A stretch of DNA of 64,000 nt from CBDDGJ01 sp965199285 (GTDB taxonomy: Bacteria; Pseudomonadota; Alphaproteobacteria; RS24), in NCBI GenBank assembly GCA_965199285.1, contig OZ240687.1, forward strand, positions 1,550,001 through 1,614,000, read 5' to 3'. The notes under the pieces were generated by a model. That model was not told the DNA's origin. It ran no database searches and worked only from the letters and a program-made list of their open reading frames with translations. Position 1 is the stretch's first letter. Every line of letters starts with the position of its first letter. A program made the translations under genes and the position numbers. Below, one piece after another: positions 8,129-16,756 of this stretch.

Positions 8129-8431
8129 ATTATCCCTGCGCAACTAGAATTGAGCGGAACATAATCGAAAATCCCCGCGCTTGCAAGCCTCTTATCGGTG
8201 GGTGGATGGTTTAGAGTGTGTTGCATAAGTTATTGAGTTGGTTAAATGTACGAGCGGACTAGATTCTTTTCGTTCACGGTAATGGCACTACGTGCCATAC
8301 CTCCCCATTGTCTTAAAAAAGGGGGGGGCGCCCCAACTTATCATAAAAGATGGCGGCGGGCTTGCAGTCGCAAGCCTTTCTTTTCTCTCACGAAATGAGA
8401 GGAGAAATTGAATCTATAATTATAAACCGCC
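8129..8431. other. Gene-free spacer with hairpin elements related to those near 58.3 kb
   Basis: No credible gene lies here. The spacer holds a perfect hairpin at 8282-8298 (ATGGCAC, TAC, GTGCCAT), a self-complementary G/C block before an A run near 8320-8336, a terminator-like hairpin at 8359-8384 and a second hairpin at 8385-8401 with loop CGAAA. GTTCAC at 8272, the GGCGGGCTTGC block and the pyrimidine tract recur in the same order in the spacer at 58.2-58.4 kb. On the minus strand the C/T run at 8320-8333 could also end ilvC transcripts. Confidence 0.6.
8359..8384 (+). terminator. Terminator-like hairpin with pyrimidine tract
   Basis: GGCTTGC (8359-8365) pairs perfectly with GCAAGCC (8370-8376) around the loop AGTC and is followed by TTTCTTTT. 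This is a good intrinsic terminator shape on the plus strand, yet no plus-strand gene lies upstream, so it may belong to a small RNA or a repeated element rather than end a known gene. Confidence 0.5.
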
Positions 8432-9442
8432 TTAATTCTTGTTTTGGTCGACCAGACGATTGGCGCCAATCCATGGCATCATTTGCCGTAGATTTTTGCC
8501 AATATCCTCAATCGAGTGGTTGGCGCACTCTTCCCGCATTTTGACGATTTCTTTCTGCCCGCCCTGCATCCAGCGGTCGGTGAAGCGGCCGGATTGAATA
8601 TCCTCCAAAATCCGTTTCATTTCTTTTTTGGTTTCTTCCGTCACCACCCGCGGGCCGCTGACATATTCGCCAAATTCTGCGGTATTGGAAATCGAATAAT
8701 TCATATTGGCAATGCCGCCTTCATAAATCAAATCAACAATTAATTTCACCTCATGCAGACATTCAAAATATGCCATTTCTGGTGGATAGCCTGCCTCGGT
8801 GAGGGTTTCAAAACCAGCTTGAATAAGGCTCACCAACCCGCCGCATAAAACCGCTTGTTCGCCAAATAAATCGGTTTCGCATTCGTCGCGGAAATTGGTT
8901 TCGATAATGCCAGACCGCCCGCCGCCCATAGCAGAGGCATAAGACAATGCCAAATCATGCGCACTGCCTGACGCATCCTGATGCACAGCGATAAGACACG
9001 GCACGCCGCCGCCGCGTTGATATTCGCTGCGCACTGTATGGCCTGGCCCTTTCGGGGCAACCATAAACACATCCATATCGGCACGCGGTTCAATCAGCTT
9101 AAAGTGAATGGCCAGCCCATGCGCAAACATAAGCGATGCGCCTTGCTGCATATTCTCTTTGAGCTCGGCATTATAAATATCGCGCTGCAATTCATCCGGC
9201 GTGAGCATCATCACAACATCCGCCCATTTCGCTGCCTCAGAAACGCTTTTCACCTCTAAGCCTTCGGCTTGCGCTTTCGCCGCGCTTGCCGAGCCATCCC
9301 GCAATGCGACGCATATTTCGGAAACCCCGCTATCGCGCAAATTAAGCGCATGCGCATGTCCCTGACTGCCATAGCCGACAATCGCGACTTTTTTGCCTTT
9401 AATCAAATCCGCATTCGTATCCTTATCGTAATAAACTTTCAT
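8432..9442 (-). CDS. ilvC: Ketol-acid reductoisomerase
   Basis: Converts 2-acetolactate (or acetohydroxybutyrate) to the dihydroxy acid using NADPH and magnesium, the second common step of valine, leucine and isoleucine synthesis. At 336 residues it is a class I (short) enzyme. The dinucleotide-binding motif GYGSQG is at residues 23-28, followed by the APKGPGHTVRSEYQ segment and the metal-binding DLFGEQAVLCGG region. ATG 9442 is chosen because GGAG lies 6 bases upstream and it gives the usual MKVYYDKD start; an upstream in-frame ATG at 9454 sits too close to its AGGGA. It is the last gene of miaA-ilvB/I-ilvH-ilvC, 31 bases after ilvH. Confidence 0.96.
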   Translation of the reverse strand: MKVYYDKDTNADLIKGKKVAIVGYGSQGHAHALNLRDSGVSEICVALRDGSASAAKAQAEGLEVKSVSEAAKWADVVMMLTPDELQRDIYNAELKENMQQGASLMFAHGLAIHFKLIEPRADMDVFMVAPKGPGHTVRSEYQRGGGVPCLIAVHQDASGSAHDLALSYASAMGGGRSGIIETNFRDECETDLFGEQAVLCGGLVSLIQAGFETLTEAGYPPEMAYFECLHEVKLIVDLIYEGGIANMNYSISNTAEFGEYVSGPRVVTEETKKEMKRILEDIQSGRFTDRWMQGGQKEIVKMREECANHSIEDIGKNLRQMMPWIGANRLVDQNKN

Positions 9443-9473
9443 ACTTTTCTCCATTCCCTAAAGTAATTCTTCT

Positions 9474-9986
9474 TTACATCGCCTCGCCGCCGCGCGCGAT
9501 TGCCGCAACGCCCGTGCGCGATACTTCGACCAGCCCTATATCTTTCATCAGCTCGATAAAAGCATCGACTTTCTCACTTCTGCCAGTGATTTCAAATATG
9601 AAACTTGCAGGCGTTGCATCCACCACCCGCGCCCGAAAGGCTTCTGACATGCGCAAGGCTTCAACCCGTTGTTCGCCCTTGCCCGCGACTTTGACCAATG
9701 CCAGCTCGCGGTCAACGCTTTCGGTTTCAATCGTTAAATCAACCACCCGATGAACCGGTACGAGCCGCCCTAGCTGCGCTTTGATTTGCGCAATCGTCGC
9801 CGCCGTGCCGCTTGTCACAATGGTGATGCGGGATTGATTGCCGGCCTCGTCAATTTCTGCGACAGTGAGACTATCAATATTATAACCGCGCCCTGAAAAC
9901 AGACCAATCACGCGTGCCAGTACGCCGGCCTCATTATCGACCAGAACAGCTATAATATGTGTCTTGACAGGCTGTGTATCGCTCAT
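9474..9986 (-). CDS. ilvH: Acetolactate synthase small (regulatory) subunit
   Basis: The regulatory subunit of acetohydroxyacid synthase, which activates the large subunit and usually mediates feedback inhibition by valine. The 170-residue protein has an N-terminal ACT domain (about residues 9-85, with VDNEAGVLARVIGLFSGRGY) and the C-terminal ACT-like half found in IlvH/IlvN proteins. It lies 61 bases downstream of the catalytic subunit gene and 31 bases upstream of ilvC, so the three form one biosynthetic unit. The ribosome-binding site is weak, which may fit translation linked to the upstream gene. Confidence 0.94.
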   Translation of the reverse strand: MSDTQPVKTHIIAVLVDNEAGVLARVIGLFSGRGYNIDSLTVAEIDEAGNQSRITIVTSGTAATIAQIKAQLGRLVPVHRVVDLTIETESVDRELALVKVAGKGEQRVEALRMSEAFRARVVDATPASFIFEITGRSEKVDAFIELMKDIGLVEVSRTGVAAIARGGEAM

Positions 9987-10047
9987 GCTATCGCTCGTGG
10001 TATTTCTTATGGGCTCGTATCTATCTTTTTATCCACCAAATGTAAAG

Positions 10048-11805
10048 CTAAACCAGCATTTTACCTGCATCAGAGACTTCAATCCCTGCCGCGTCATCGC
10101 TTAAAATCATTTCATTATGCGCCGCGCCTGATGGAATCATCGGGTAGCAATTTTCTTCTTTCGTTACCACGCAATCGAAAATCACCGGCCCATTCGTATC
10201 AAGCATGGTTTTGATGGCTTTATCCAGCTCCGCCGGTGTGGTTGCGCGAATACCCGTCGCGCCATAGGCTTCTGCCAGTTTTACAAAATCCGGCAGAGCT
10301 TCCGAATAGCTTTGCGAATAGCGGCCGCCATGCAATAATTGCTGCCATTGCCGCACCATGCCCATATATTCATTATTGAGAATAAAGATTTTAATTGGCA
10401 GATTATACTGCACGGCGGTCGACATTTCCTGCATGGTCATCAAAACGGAGGCTTCGCCGGCAATATCAATCACCAGCGCATCGGGATGCGCCACTTGCAC
10501 CCCCACCGCCGCCGGTAAGCCATAGCCCATTGTCCCCAAACCGCCAGAGGTCATCCAGCGATGTGGCTCATCAAAATGATAAAACTGCGCCGCCCACATT
10601 TGATGCTGCCCCACTTCTGTGGTGATATAGGCATTTTTATCTTTGGTCAGTTCATAAAGCCGCTCAACCGCATATTGTGGCTTAATCTGCTTTTTATCCG
10701 CCGCATAGGAGAGGCTGTTCTTGCCGCGCCATGTTTCAATCTGCTTCCACCAATTATCAATATTGGCAGGAGTTTCGGCCTGTGACTTCCATATCCGCAA
10801 CATATCTTCCAGCACATGCGCGCAATCGCCAATAATCGCGACATCAACCGGCACGTTTTTATTGATTGAAGACGGGTCAATATCAATATGAATCTTCTTG
10901 CTATTGGGTGAGAATTTATCTAGCGCGCCGGTGATGCGATCATCAAAGCGAGCGCCAATATTAATCATTAAATCGCAATCATGCATCGCCATATTGGCTT
11001 CATATGTGCCATGCATGCCCAACATGCCGAGCCATTTTTTATCGCTTGCCGGAAATGCCCCTAACCCCAATAGGGTAGAGGTGATAGGAAAGCCGGTAAG
11101 ATCAACAAATTGCCGCAACAGCTGGCTTGCTTGCGCGCCGGCATTAATCACCCCGCCGCCTGTGTAAAAAACTGGCTTTTTGGCTTTTGCGATAAGAGCG
11201 ATGGCTTGTTTGATGGTAGCAATATCGCCCTTAATTTTGGGCTGATACGTATTATGCTTTATGGTTGTTGCTTTATGATATTCGCCTTCCATAAATTGAA
11301 TGTTTTTGGGAATATCAATCAGCACCGGCCCTGGTCTGCCAGAGGTTGCGACATGAAACGCCTCATGCAAAATGCGCGGCAAGTCTTCAATCGAAGACAC
11401 CAGATAATTATGCTTGGTGCAAGGGCGGGTGATGCCTACCGTATCCGCCTCTTGAAACGCATCACTGCCAATTAAATGGGTGGCGACTTGGCCGCTAATG
11501 CAAATGAGCGGAATGGAATCAAGCAAAGCATCCGCCAATGCGGTAACCGCATTGGTAGCACCAGGACCAGAGGTCACCAGCAATACACCGGGTTTGCCGG
11601 TAGAGCGCGCATAGCCTTCGGCCGCGTGACCGGCGCCTTGTTCATGGCGTACCAAAATATGCTCAATGTCATCTTGCTCAAAAAGCGCATCATAAATCGG
11701 TAACACCGCGCCCCCTGGGTAACCAAATATATGCTCAACACCATGCTCACGCATGGCTTGTAAAACCATCTGCGCGCCGGTCATAATAGGTTGTTTCGCC
11801 ATCAT
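10048..11805 (-). CDS. ilvI: Acetolactate synthase large (catalytic) subunit
   Basis: A ThDP- and FAD-dependent enzyme joining two pyruvates to acetolactate, or pyruvate and 2-oxobutyrate to acetohydroxybutyrate. The 585 residues contain the three family domains. The cofactor-activating Glu is E55 in RHEQGAGHAAEGYAR, and the C-terminal ThDP region has IDIAGEASVLMTMQEM followed at the expected distance by NN. The metal motif starts GEA rather than the more usual GD-G/A, a conservative change. AGGA precedes tandem ATGs at 11805 and 11802; either could be used. It lies 35 bases after miaA and is probably co-transcribed. The naming ilvB or ilvI is arbitrary here. Confidence 0.94.
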   Translation of the reverse strand: MMAKQPIMTGAQMVLQAMREHGVEHIFGYPGGAVLPIYDALFEQDDIEHILVRHEQGAGHAAEGYARSTGKPGVLLVTSGPGATNAVTALADALLDSIPLICISGQVATHLIGSDAFQEADTVGITRPCTKHNYLVSSIEDLPRILHEAFHVATSGRPGPVLIDIPKNIQFMEGEYHKATTIKHNTYQPKIKGDIATIKQAIALIAKAKKPVFYTGGGVINAGAQASQLLRQFVDLTGFPITSTLLGLGAFPASDKKWLGMLGMHGTYEANMAMHDCDLMINIGARFDDRITGALDKFSPNSKKIHIDIDPSSINKNVPVDVAIIGDCAHVLEDMLRIWKSQAETPANIDNWWKQIETWRGKNSLSYAADKKQIKPQYAVERLYELTKDKNAYITTEVGQHQMWAAQFYHFDEPHRWMTSGGLGTMGYGLPAAVGVQVAHPDALVIDIAGEASVLMTMQEMSTAVQYNLPIKIFILNNEYMGMVRQWQQLLHGGRYSQSYSEALPDFVKLAEAYGATGIRATTPAELDKAIKTMLDTNGPVIFDCVVTKEENCYPMIPSGAAHNEMILSDDAAGIEVSDAGKMLV

Positions 11806-11840
11806 GCTTTCCTTTCGTCAGAAGCGTGTTATACGCAAAA

Positions 11841-12779
11841 TTATGATAAGGTCAAGCCTTTTTCGGTAATAAATTGAATAATTTTATCACTATTTTGGTA
11901 ATAATATTTCTCATCAAGCGATTCCCATGTCGCCATCTGGTTGCGAAACCAGGTCATTTGCCGCTTGGCATAATTGCGAGTCTGTTGTTGGGCTTGGCGG
12001 GTCGCGGTGGCAAGGCTTATCTCACCTTGCAGATAGGTGGATAATTGCGCCACCCCCACCGCGTTCAAAACCTGCGCCGCGGCGGGAATATCTAATGTCA
12101 TTAATTTTTTCACTTCATCCAGCGCGCCGGTTTCGAGCATTTGATGAAACCGCTGATCGCAGCGTTGATAGAGCCAGTCACGGTCTGGCATTAATAATAA
12201 TTTTATCATTTGCGCTTGTAGCGGTGGTTCTGGTGGCTGGTCTTGCCAATTGCTTAAAGGGCGGCCGCTCGCATGATAGACTTCCAGCCCGCGCAAAATA
12301 CGTTGCTGGTCGGTTGGTTTCACTTTTTGCGCCCAATCTGGGTCAATTTCAGATAATTGCTCATAAAGCGCTGCCAGCCCTGTGTCTTTCAAGCTGTCGC
12401 GTAAGGATTGGCGAATATCTTGCGGTATATCCGGCATTGGCGAAAGCCCCTCGGTTAAGGCTTTGAAATAAAGCCCTGTGCCGCCTGTCACAATCGGCAG
12501 CCTTTCATTTCGCCAGATTGTATTGATTGCGCGGATGGTGTCTTGCACCCATATATCCGCATTATAAGGCGCATGGGCGGCGATATGGCCATAAAGATGG
12601 TGCGGAATATCTGCCATTTCGGCGCGGGTCGGGCGGGCAGACAGGATTGCGAGATCCGCATATACTTGCATGGAATCGGCATTTATAATACTACCATTAA
12701 AATGCTGGGCAATATGCAGCGCCAGCGCCGATTTGCCGCTTGCCGTCGGGCCAGCCAAGAGAATAACAGGTTTAACCAT
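11841..12779 (-). CDS. miaA: tRNA dimethylallyltransferase
   Basis: Adds a dimethylallyl group to N6 of A37 in tRNAs reading codons that begin with U. The 312-residue protein starts with the P-loop GPTASGKS (residues 10-17), followed by INADSMQVYADL and a central TGGTGLYFKAL motif, all typical of MiaA. Longer upstream readings of this frame, to 13037, are antisense to serB and are not part of the protein. The ATG at 12779 overlaps the serB ATG on the other strand, so each promoter must lie inside the other gene. It leads the minus-strand group with ilv genes, linking tRNA modification and branched-chain amino-acid synthesis in one transcription unit. Confidence 0.93.
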   Translation of the reverse strand: MVKPVILLAGPTASGKSALALHIAQHFNGSIINADSMQVYADLAILSARPTRAEMADIPHHLYGHIAAHAPYNADIWVQDTIRAINTIWRNERLPIVTGGTGLYFKALTEGLSPMPDIPQDIRQSLRDSLKDTGLAALYEQLSEIDPDWAQKVKPTDQQRILRGLEVYHASGRPLSNWQDQPPEPPLQAQMIKLLLMPDRDWLYQRCDQRFHQMLETGALDEVKKLMTLDIPAAAQVLNAVGVAQLSTYLQGEISLATATRQAQQQTRNYAKRQMTWFRNQMATWESLDEKYYYQNSDKIIQFITEKGLTLS

Positions 12780-13665
12780 GCCCCATATAATGACACTGAT
12801 TGCCAATCCGCAAGTGCGAAATTTAACGCCCGCGCTGGTCGAGGTGGCACATAAAAACTTGCCAAACGCCGCGCCGCCCAAAATTCTGGCAGAAGATGAG
12901 GCGGTTGAGATTGCCTTTGATGGAGATGATAAAGCGACCCGCACCGCGCTTGCAGCAGAGCCGCTTGATATTATCACCAGCCCCGATACAGACCGCAAAA
13001 AACAGCTTCTTATTGCCGATATGGAAAGCACAATCATCGAAGAAGAATGTCTCGATGAGCTGGCGGATGAGCTTAATATACGCCCGCAAATTGCCGATAT
13101 TACCGCCCGCGCGATGGCTGGTGAGTTGGAATTTGAAGCGGCTTTGCGAGCGCGGGTCGATTTATTGGCGGGACTTCCTGAAGCAGCGCTCGACGCACTT
13201 TATGACCGTATTCATATTATGGCGGGCGCGGCTGAGCTGATTGGCACAATGCGCGCGCATGGGGCATATTGCGCGCTGGTGTCGGGCGGGTTTACGTTTT
13301 TTACCAAACGCATTGCGGCGCGTTTGGGGTTTGATACGCATTACAGCAATCAGCTCGAAATCATCGATAAAACCCTATCCGGGCAAGTCGGTGAGCCGAT
13401 TTTAGGACCCCAAAGCAAAGCCGATATATTGCGCGCTTTATGTGAACAGCTAAAAATCTCACCGGCGCAGACCATCGCGGTGGGGGATGGTTCAAATGAT
13501 ATTCATATGATTAGGGAAGCCGGTTTGGGTATTGCCTATCGCGGTAAACCAGTTTTGGCGGAGGCAGCGACCGCAAATCTGCGCTATGGTGATTTAACCG
13601 CTTTACTCTATATTCAAGGTTATCAAAAGCATGAGTTTGCAAAAGCAGATAATGGGGGAGGTTAG
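12778..13665 (+). CDS. serB: Phosphoserine phosphatase
   Basis: Last step of serine synthesis, hydrolysing L-phosphoserine. The 295-residue HAD-family protein has the nucleophile motif DMESTIIEEECLDEL (D81 to about 95), the Ser motif VSGGFTFF, the Lys motif GPQSKADIL and the metal motif VGDGSNDIHMI. Motif I normally reads DxDST; here the second Asp is Glu83. The N-terminal 75 residues form a short ACT-like region. ATG 12778 has ACAGG 7 bases upstream; ATG 12790 is an alternative. The gene is divergent from and overlaps miaA by two bases, and the SMP-30 gene begins two bases after its stop. Confidence 0.92.
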   Translation: MPHIMTLIANPQVRNLTPALVEVAHKNLPNAAPPKILAEDEAVEIAFDGDDKATRTALAAEPLDIITSPDTDRKKQLLIADMESTIIEEECLDELADELNIRPQIADITARAMAGELEFEAALRARVDLLAGLPEAALDALYDRIHIMAGAAELIGTMRAHGAYCALVSGGFTFFTKRIAARLGFDTHYSNQLEIIDKTLSGQVGEPILGPQSKADILRALCEQLKISPAQTIAVGDGSNDIHMIREAGLGIAYRGKPVLAEAATANLRYGDLTALLYIQGYQKHEFAKADNGGG

Positions 13666-13667
13666 AG

Positions 13668-14576
13668 ATGCGTGAAATCACCAATGGACTAAAATTTCCC
13701 GAAGGGCCAATCGCGATGCTAGATGGCAGCATTATTCTGGTTGAGATTGCGCGCGGCACGGTTAGTCGGGTTGATGAGACTGGTGCAATCAGCGTGATTG
13801 CCGAAACTGGCGGCGGCCCAAATGGGGCGGCACTTGGTCCCGATGGGGCGCTTTATATTTGCAATAATGGCGGCTTTGAGTGGCATAATGTCGGCGGCAA
13901 ATTATTTGCTGGTGATATGCCGACAGATTATTCTGGTGGCCGCATTGAGCGGGTTGATATTGAAACCGGCAAAATCGACATACTCTATACGCACTGTGAT
14001 GGGAGCCCGCTGATTGGCCCAAATGATATTGTCTTTGATCGCGAAGGGGGGATGTGGTTTACCGATCATGGCAAAGGGGAGGGACGCTTGCGGCATCGCG
14101 GCGGTTTATTTTATGCGACGATTGACGGCAATCATATCAGCCAGCAAGTCTTCCCGATTGAAAGCCCCAATGGGGTTGGTTTAAGTCCGGATGAACGCAT
14201 GGTCTATGTTGCCGACAGCAATAGCGCCCGACTGTGGGGGTTTGAAATTGAGAGCGCCGGTCAGGTGGAAGGAAATGGCAGCTTGTCGGCGAAAAACTTT
14301 ATCGCTTCACCGGCGGGATTTAATTTTTTCGATAGTCTGGCGGTGGAGGCCGATGGCACAGTGGCGGTGGCAACCATCGCGCATAGCGGTATCACCCGTA
14401 TTCATCCCGAAACGGGTGAGATTCGCCATGTCGCGACAGATGACCCGATGACGACAAATATCTGCTTTGGCGGGGAAGATTTGCGTACCGCCTATATCAC
14501 CCTATCTGCGACTGGCAGGCTGGTCGCCACCGAATGGGAATGCGCCGGAACCCCGCTTAATTTCCTAAACCGGTGA
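13668..14576 (+). CDS. SMP-30/gluconolactonase family protein
   Basis: A six-bladed beta-propeller hydrolase of the SMP-30/gluconolactonase/LRE family, which opens sugar-acid lactones in a metal-dependent way. The 302 residues show the expected metal ligands: Glu12 in FPEGP, Asn in GPNDIVFD and Asp in YVADSN, with repeated blade motifs (PDGALYICNN, EGGMWFTDHG). There is no signal peptide. It follows serB by two bases with GGGGAGG overlapping the serB end, so translation is probably coupled. The substrate cannot be decided from sequence; co-transcription with serine synthesis may be incidental. Confidence 0.86.
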   Translation: MREITNGLKFPEGPIAMLDGSIILVEIARGTVSRVDETGAISVIAETGGGPNGAALGPDGALYICNNGGFEWHNVGGKLFAGDMPTDYSGGRIERVDIETGKIDILYTHCDGSPLIGPNDIVFDREGGMWFTDHGKGEGRLRHRGGLFYATIDGNHISQQVFPIESPNGVGLSPDERMVYVADSNSARLWGFEIESAGQVEGNGSLSAKNFIASPAGFNFFDSLAVEADGTVAVATIAHSGITRIHPETGEIRHVATDDPMTTNICFGGEDLRTAYITLSATGRLVATEWECAGTPLNFLNR

Positions 14577-14661
14577 GGGTGGGATATTGTTTTGGCTTGA
14601 AAAAAATATGCAATCATTTCATTGAGCAGGCAAGTTAAAAGAAATTTATACTTTGCGTTAT

Positions 14662-14699
14662 CCTCTAACTTATGCTATGAGTTATACATAAGTTAGGGG
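14662..14699 (+). promoter_or_regulatory. Long inverted repeat before the two-gene unknown operon
   Basis: The arms 14662-14674 and 14687-14699 match at 12 of 13 positions (core CTAACTTATG / CATAAGTTAG) around a 12-base centre that itself contains GAGTTATA. It ends only eight bases before a possible TTG start (14707) and 38 before ATG 14737. Its symmetry and position suggest an operator, perhaps for a dedicated repressor encoded elsewhere. Confidence 0.5.
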
Positions 14700-14736
14700 T
14701 TGCATTTTGAGGCGTCCCTCTTTGAGAGAAAAACAG

Positions 14737-14916
14737 ATGTTTAAGTTATCAGAAAATGACAGGGCGAATGATTGGGCAAGAGATTTGCAATCTCGTTTTT
14801 TTTCCGGAAATGTTCTGGCACGCACGGGAAAATATAAAACTGAGCAGGATGTCGACAAGCTGCGAGACGCTGTCACAAAGCCTTTTAGATCAAAAAAATA
14901 TAAGAAAGATTTTTAA
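14737..14916 (+). CDS. Small basic protein of unknown function
   Basis: A 59-residue, highly charged protein (starting MFKLSENDRANDWARDLQ, ending in a Lys-rich KKYKKDF). No family recognised. ATG 14737 has GAGAG 8 bases upstream; an in-frame TTG at 14707 also has AGGGG nearby, so a 69-residue form is possible. Its stop codon overlaps the start of the next gene (TAATG), showing translational coupling. Base composition is more AT-rich than the flanking metabolic genes, suggesting acquired DNA. Confidence 0.6.
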   Translation: MFKLSENDRANDWARDLQSRFFSGNVLARTGKYKTEQDVDKLRDAVTKPFRSKKYKKDF

Positions 14917-15512
14917 TGCAAGATGAGGAAGGTGGTCACTCAAAAGCGTTTTTAGAAATTAAACAGGCTTTTGATACTGCCGAATCTGCGATTAAAGAAT
15001 GTGAAATTTTAATTGGTGAGTTGCCACAAGGCGCGGTGAATGAATTGCGTTATGCAGCGGCACATTTAATCGATTATATTATTTCAGAAGATCAAGATTC
15101 TTTGAGTAAATATGAGCGTCATTGCCGGCGGGCAATGTATGATTCAAGAGAATTACAAATACTTATGCTAAAGGGGCGCATTGATGAATATTTGCAGTCA
15201 TATAAGGGATATGAAGACATTCTTGCAGATATTTTAAATGCTGAAGCTTATGAAACTATTCTGAATAGACGTAATGAAACTAATCAATTTATCATAACGG
15301 CAAGCCAAAATAAGGAAACAAGAGAAGATTATCTCAATGATATGCAAAAAGCCCTGCCCGATATTCAAGATAATTTATCTAAGCTAGAGGCATTAGCACC
15401 AGCAGTTAGGGCTCGTATAAAAAAGCAAAAGAGAAATATCCGACTCGCACTATTAGCTATTTTTATCTCGGGCATAGGAACGGTAGCGACTTTCCTATCA
15501 TTACCTTCCTAA
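14916..15512 (+). CDS. Coiled-coil protein with C-terminal membrane anchor, unknown function
   Basis: A 198-residue protein not recognised as any named family. Residues 10-170 are rich in Glu, Lys, Asp and Leu and look helical or coiled-coil. A basic stretch (RIKKQKRNIR, about 167-176) leads into one hydrophobic segment (177-196, LALLAIFISGIGTVATFLSL) at the extreme C-terminus, giving a tail-anchored arrangement with the bulk in the cytoplasm. The start overlaps the preceding stop codon, so the two proteins are made together and may act as a pair. Together with the inverted repeat upstream, this forms a compact two-gene module between housekeeping genes. Confidence 0.72.
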   Translation: MQDEEGGHSKAFLEIKQAFDTAESAIKECEILIGELPQGAVNELRYAAAHLIDYIISEDQDSLSKYERHCRRAMYDSRELQILMLKGRIDEYLQSYKGYEDILADILNAEAYETILNRRNETNQFIITASQNKETREDYLNDMQKALPDIQDNLSKLEALAPAVRARIKKQKRNIRLALLAIFISGIGTVATFLSLPS

Positions 15513-15577
15513 AGAAGGCGGCATTATCTGTGTCGGTGAGATGTTTATAGGCTTCTTCTGTGGTGATTTTTTACTTA

Positions 15578-16648
15578 TCATAGCCGCACTAAAAGCTCTT
15601 GTGCGAGTTGGGCAAAGAGCGGGCCAGTTTCACTTTTTTCCTCTTCGCTTTTTTCATCTATTATATTGGGGGGCTGGGTTTGCAAATGCGGGTCAAGCGG
15701 CAGGCTGATGAGATAATCAGTGTTAAATTCTTGCGCCAGTTTCGCGGCTTGTGGTTCGCCAAACGGAAAGAGCTTAGTGCCATCTGGCGCGGTGAGATAA
15801 GCCATATTTTCCACCACGCCCAAAAGCGGAATATCAACCCGTGTAAACATCGCCATGGATCGACGAACATCTGCCAGCGCAAGGCTTTGCGGGGTCGACA
15901 CCAAAACCGCGCCCGAAACGGGAAACCGTTGCGCAATGGTCAGTTGAATATCGCCTGTGCCGGGCGGTAAATCCATCACCAGAATATCGAGTTCTGGCCA
16001 CTCGACATCATTTAAGAGCTGCAAAAGGGCTGATTGCACCATTGGTCCGCGCCAAATCATTGCTTGTTCGGCTTTCACAATATAGCCGATCGACATGGTC
16101 ATGAGCCCATATTTTTCAATCGGGATTAGTTTTTTTGTCTCGGTAAGGCGGGGCGTTTCGGTAATATCCAGCAGGCTTGGGATGGAGGGGCCATAAATAT
16201 CGGCATCCAAAAGCCCGACCCGCTTATTGGTTTTGGCAAGTGCCAGTGCCAGATGAAGGGCGATGGTTGATTTGCCAACCCCACCTTTGCCGCTTGCCAC
16301 CGCAATTACTTTTGAAAAGCGGGAAAATATCGCCGGTATTTCCCGATTGGCGGCAGGCCTTGCTTTATCGGCCTGCGGTGAGTTTTGCGGTATATCTTCC
16401 TGATGGCTGGTGAGCACCGCACTTACTGATAATACGCCTTTTATGTCACGCACCACTTGTTCGGCAGTGCGGCGTGCAGCTTCCATCTGTTCGGCTTCTG
16501 CTGGTGTAATCTCGATTGCAAAGCCAATATTGCCATCCTTTATCACAATGCCTTGCACCCGCCCGCTTGCAGATAAATCGCCGCCTCTTATAGGGTCATC
16601 AATTTTCGCCAGTGCTGCATATATTTGTTTTTCGCTTATATTTGCCAT
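15578..16648 (-). CDS. mrp: Mrp/ApbC family Fe-S cluster carrier ATPase
   Basis: A ParA/MinD-like ATPase that binds and transfers iron-sulfur clusters. The 356 residues comprise an N-terminal MIP18/DUF59 domain (about 1-80), a linker, and the deviant Walker A SGKGGVGKST (119-128), followed by LDADIYGPSIPSLL and VMDLPPGTGD, both diagnostic for Mrp. The CxxC pair seen in many Mrp/Nbp35 proteins is absent at the expected place (ENMAYLTAPDGTKLFPFG), which I believe also occurs in other alphaproteobacterial Mrp proteins. ATG 16648 has AAGG 5 bases upstream; longer frames to 16723 start in the intergenic region. Confidence 0.92.
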   Translation of the reverse strand: MANISEKQIYAALAKIDDPIRGGDLSASGRVQGIVIKDGNIGFAIEITPAEAEQMEAARRTAEQVVRDIKGVLSVSAVLTSHQEDIPQNSPQADKARPAANREIPAIFSRFSKVIAVASGKGGVGKSTIALHLALALAKTNKRVGLLDADIYGPSIPSLLDITETPRLTETKKLIPIEKYGLMTMSIGYIVKAEQAMIWRGPMVQSALLQLLNDVEWPELDILVMDLPPGTGDIQLTIAQRFPVSGAVLVSTPQSLALADVRRSMAMFTRVDIPLLGVVENMAYLTAPDGTKLFPFGEPQAAKLAQEFNTDYLISLPLDPHLQTQPPNIIDEKSEEEKSETGPLFAQLAQELLVRL

Positions 16649-16756
16649 AATCACCTTGATTTTTGCCGTGCTAAAGCCAATATATAAGCCGAAAGCAGTT
16701 TGCAAGCTATAGGAACTTATCATATAAGTGCCTTTCGCATAATAAAGGAGATCAAT

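Noticed and set aside
12780..13037. N-terminal extension of miaA by 86 codons
   Set aside because: These codons are antisense to serB, and MiaA proteins begin at the residue just before the P-loop strand, at 12779.
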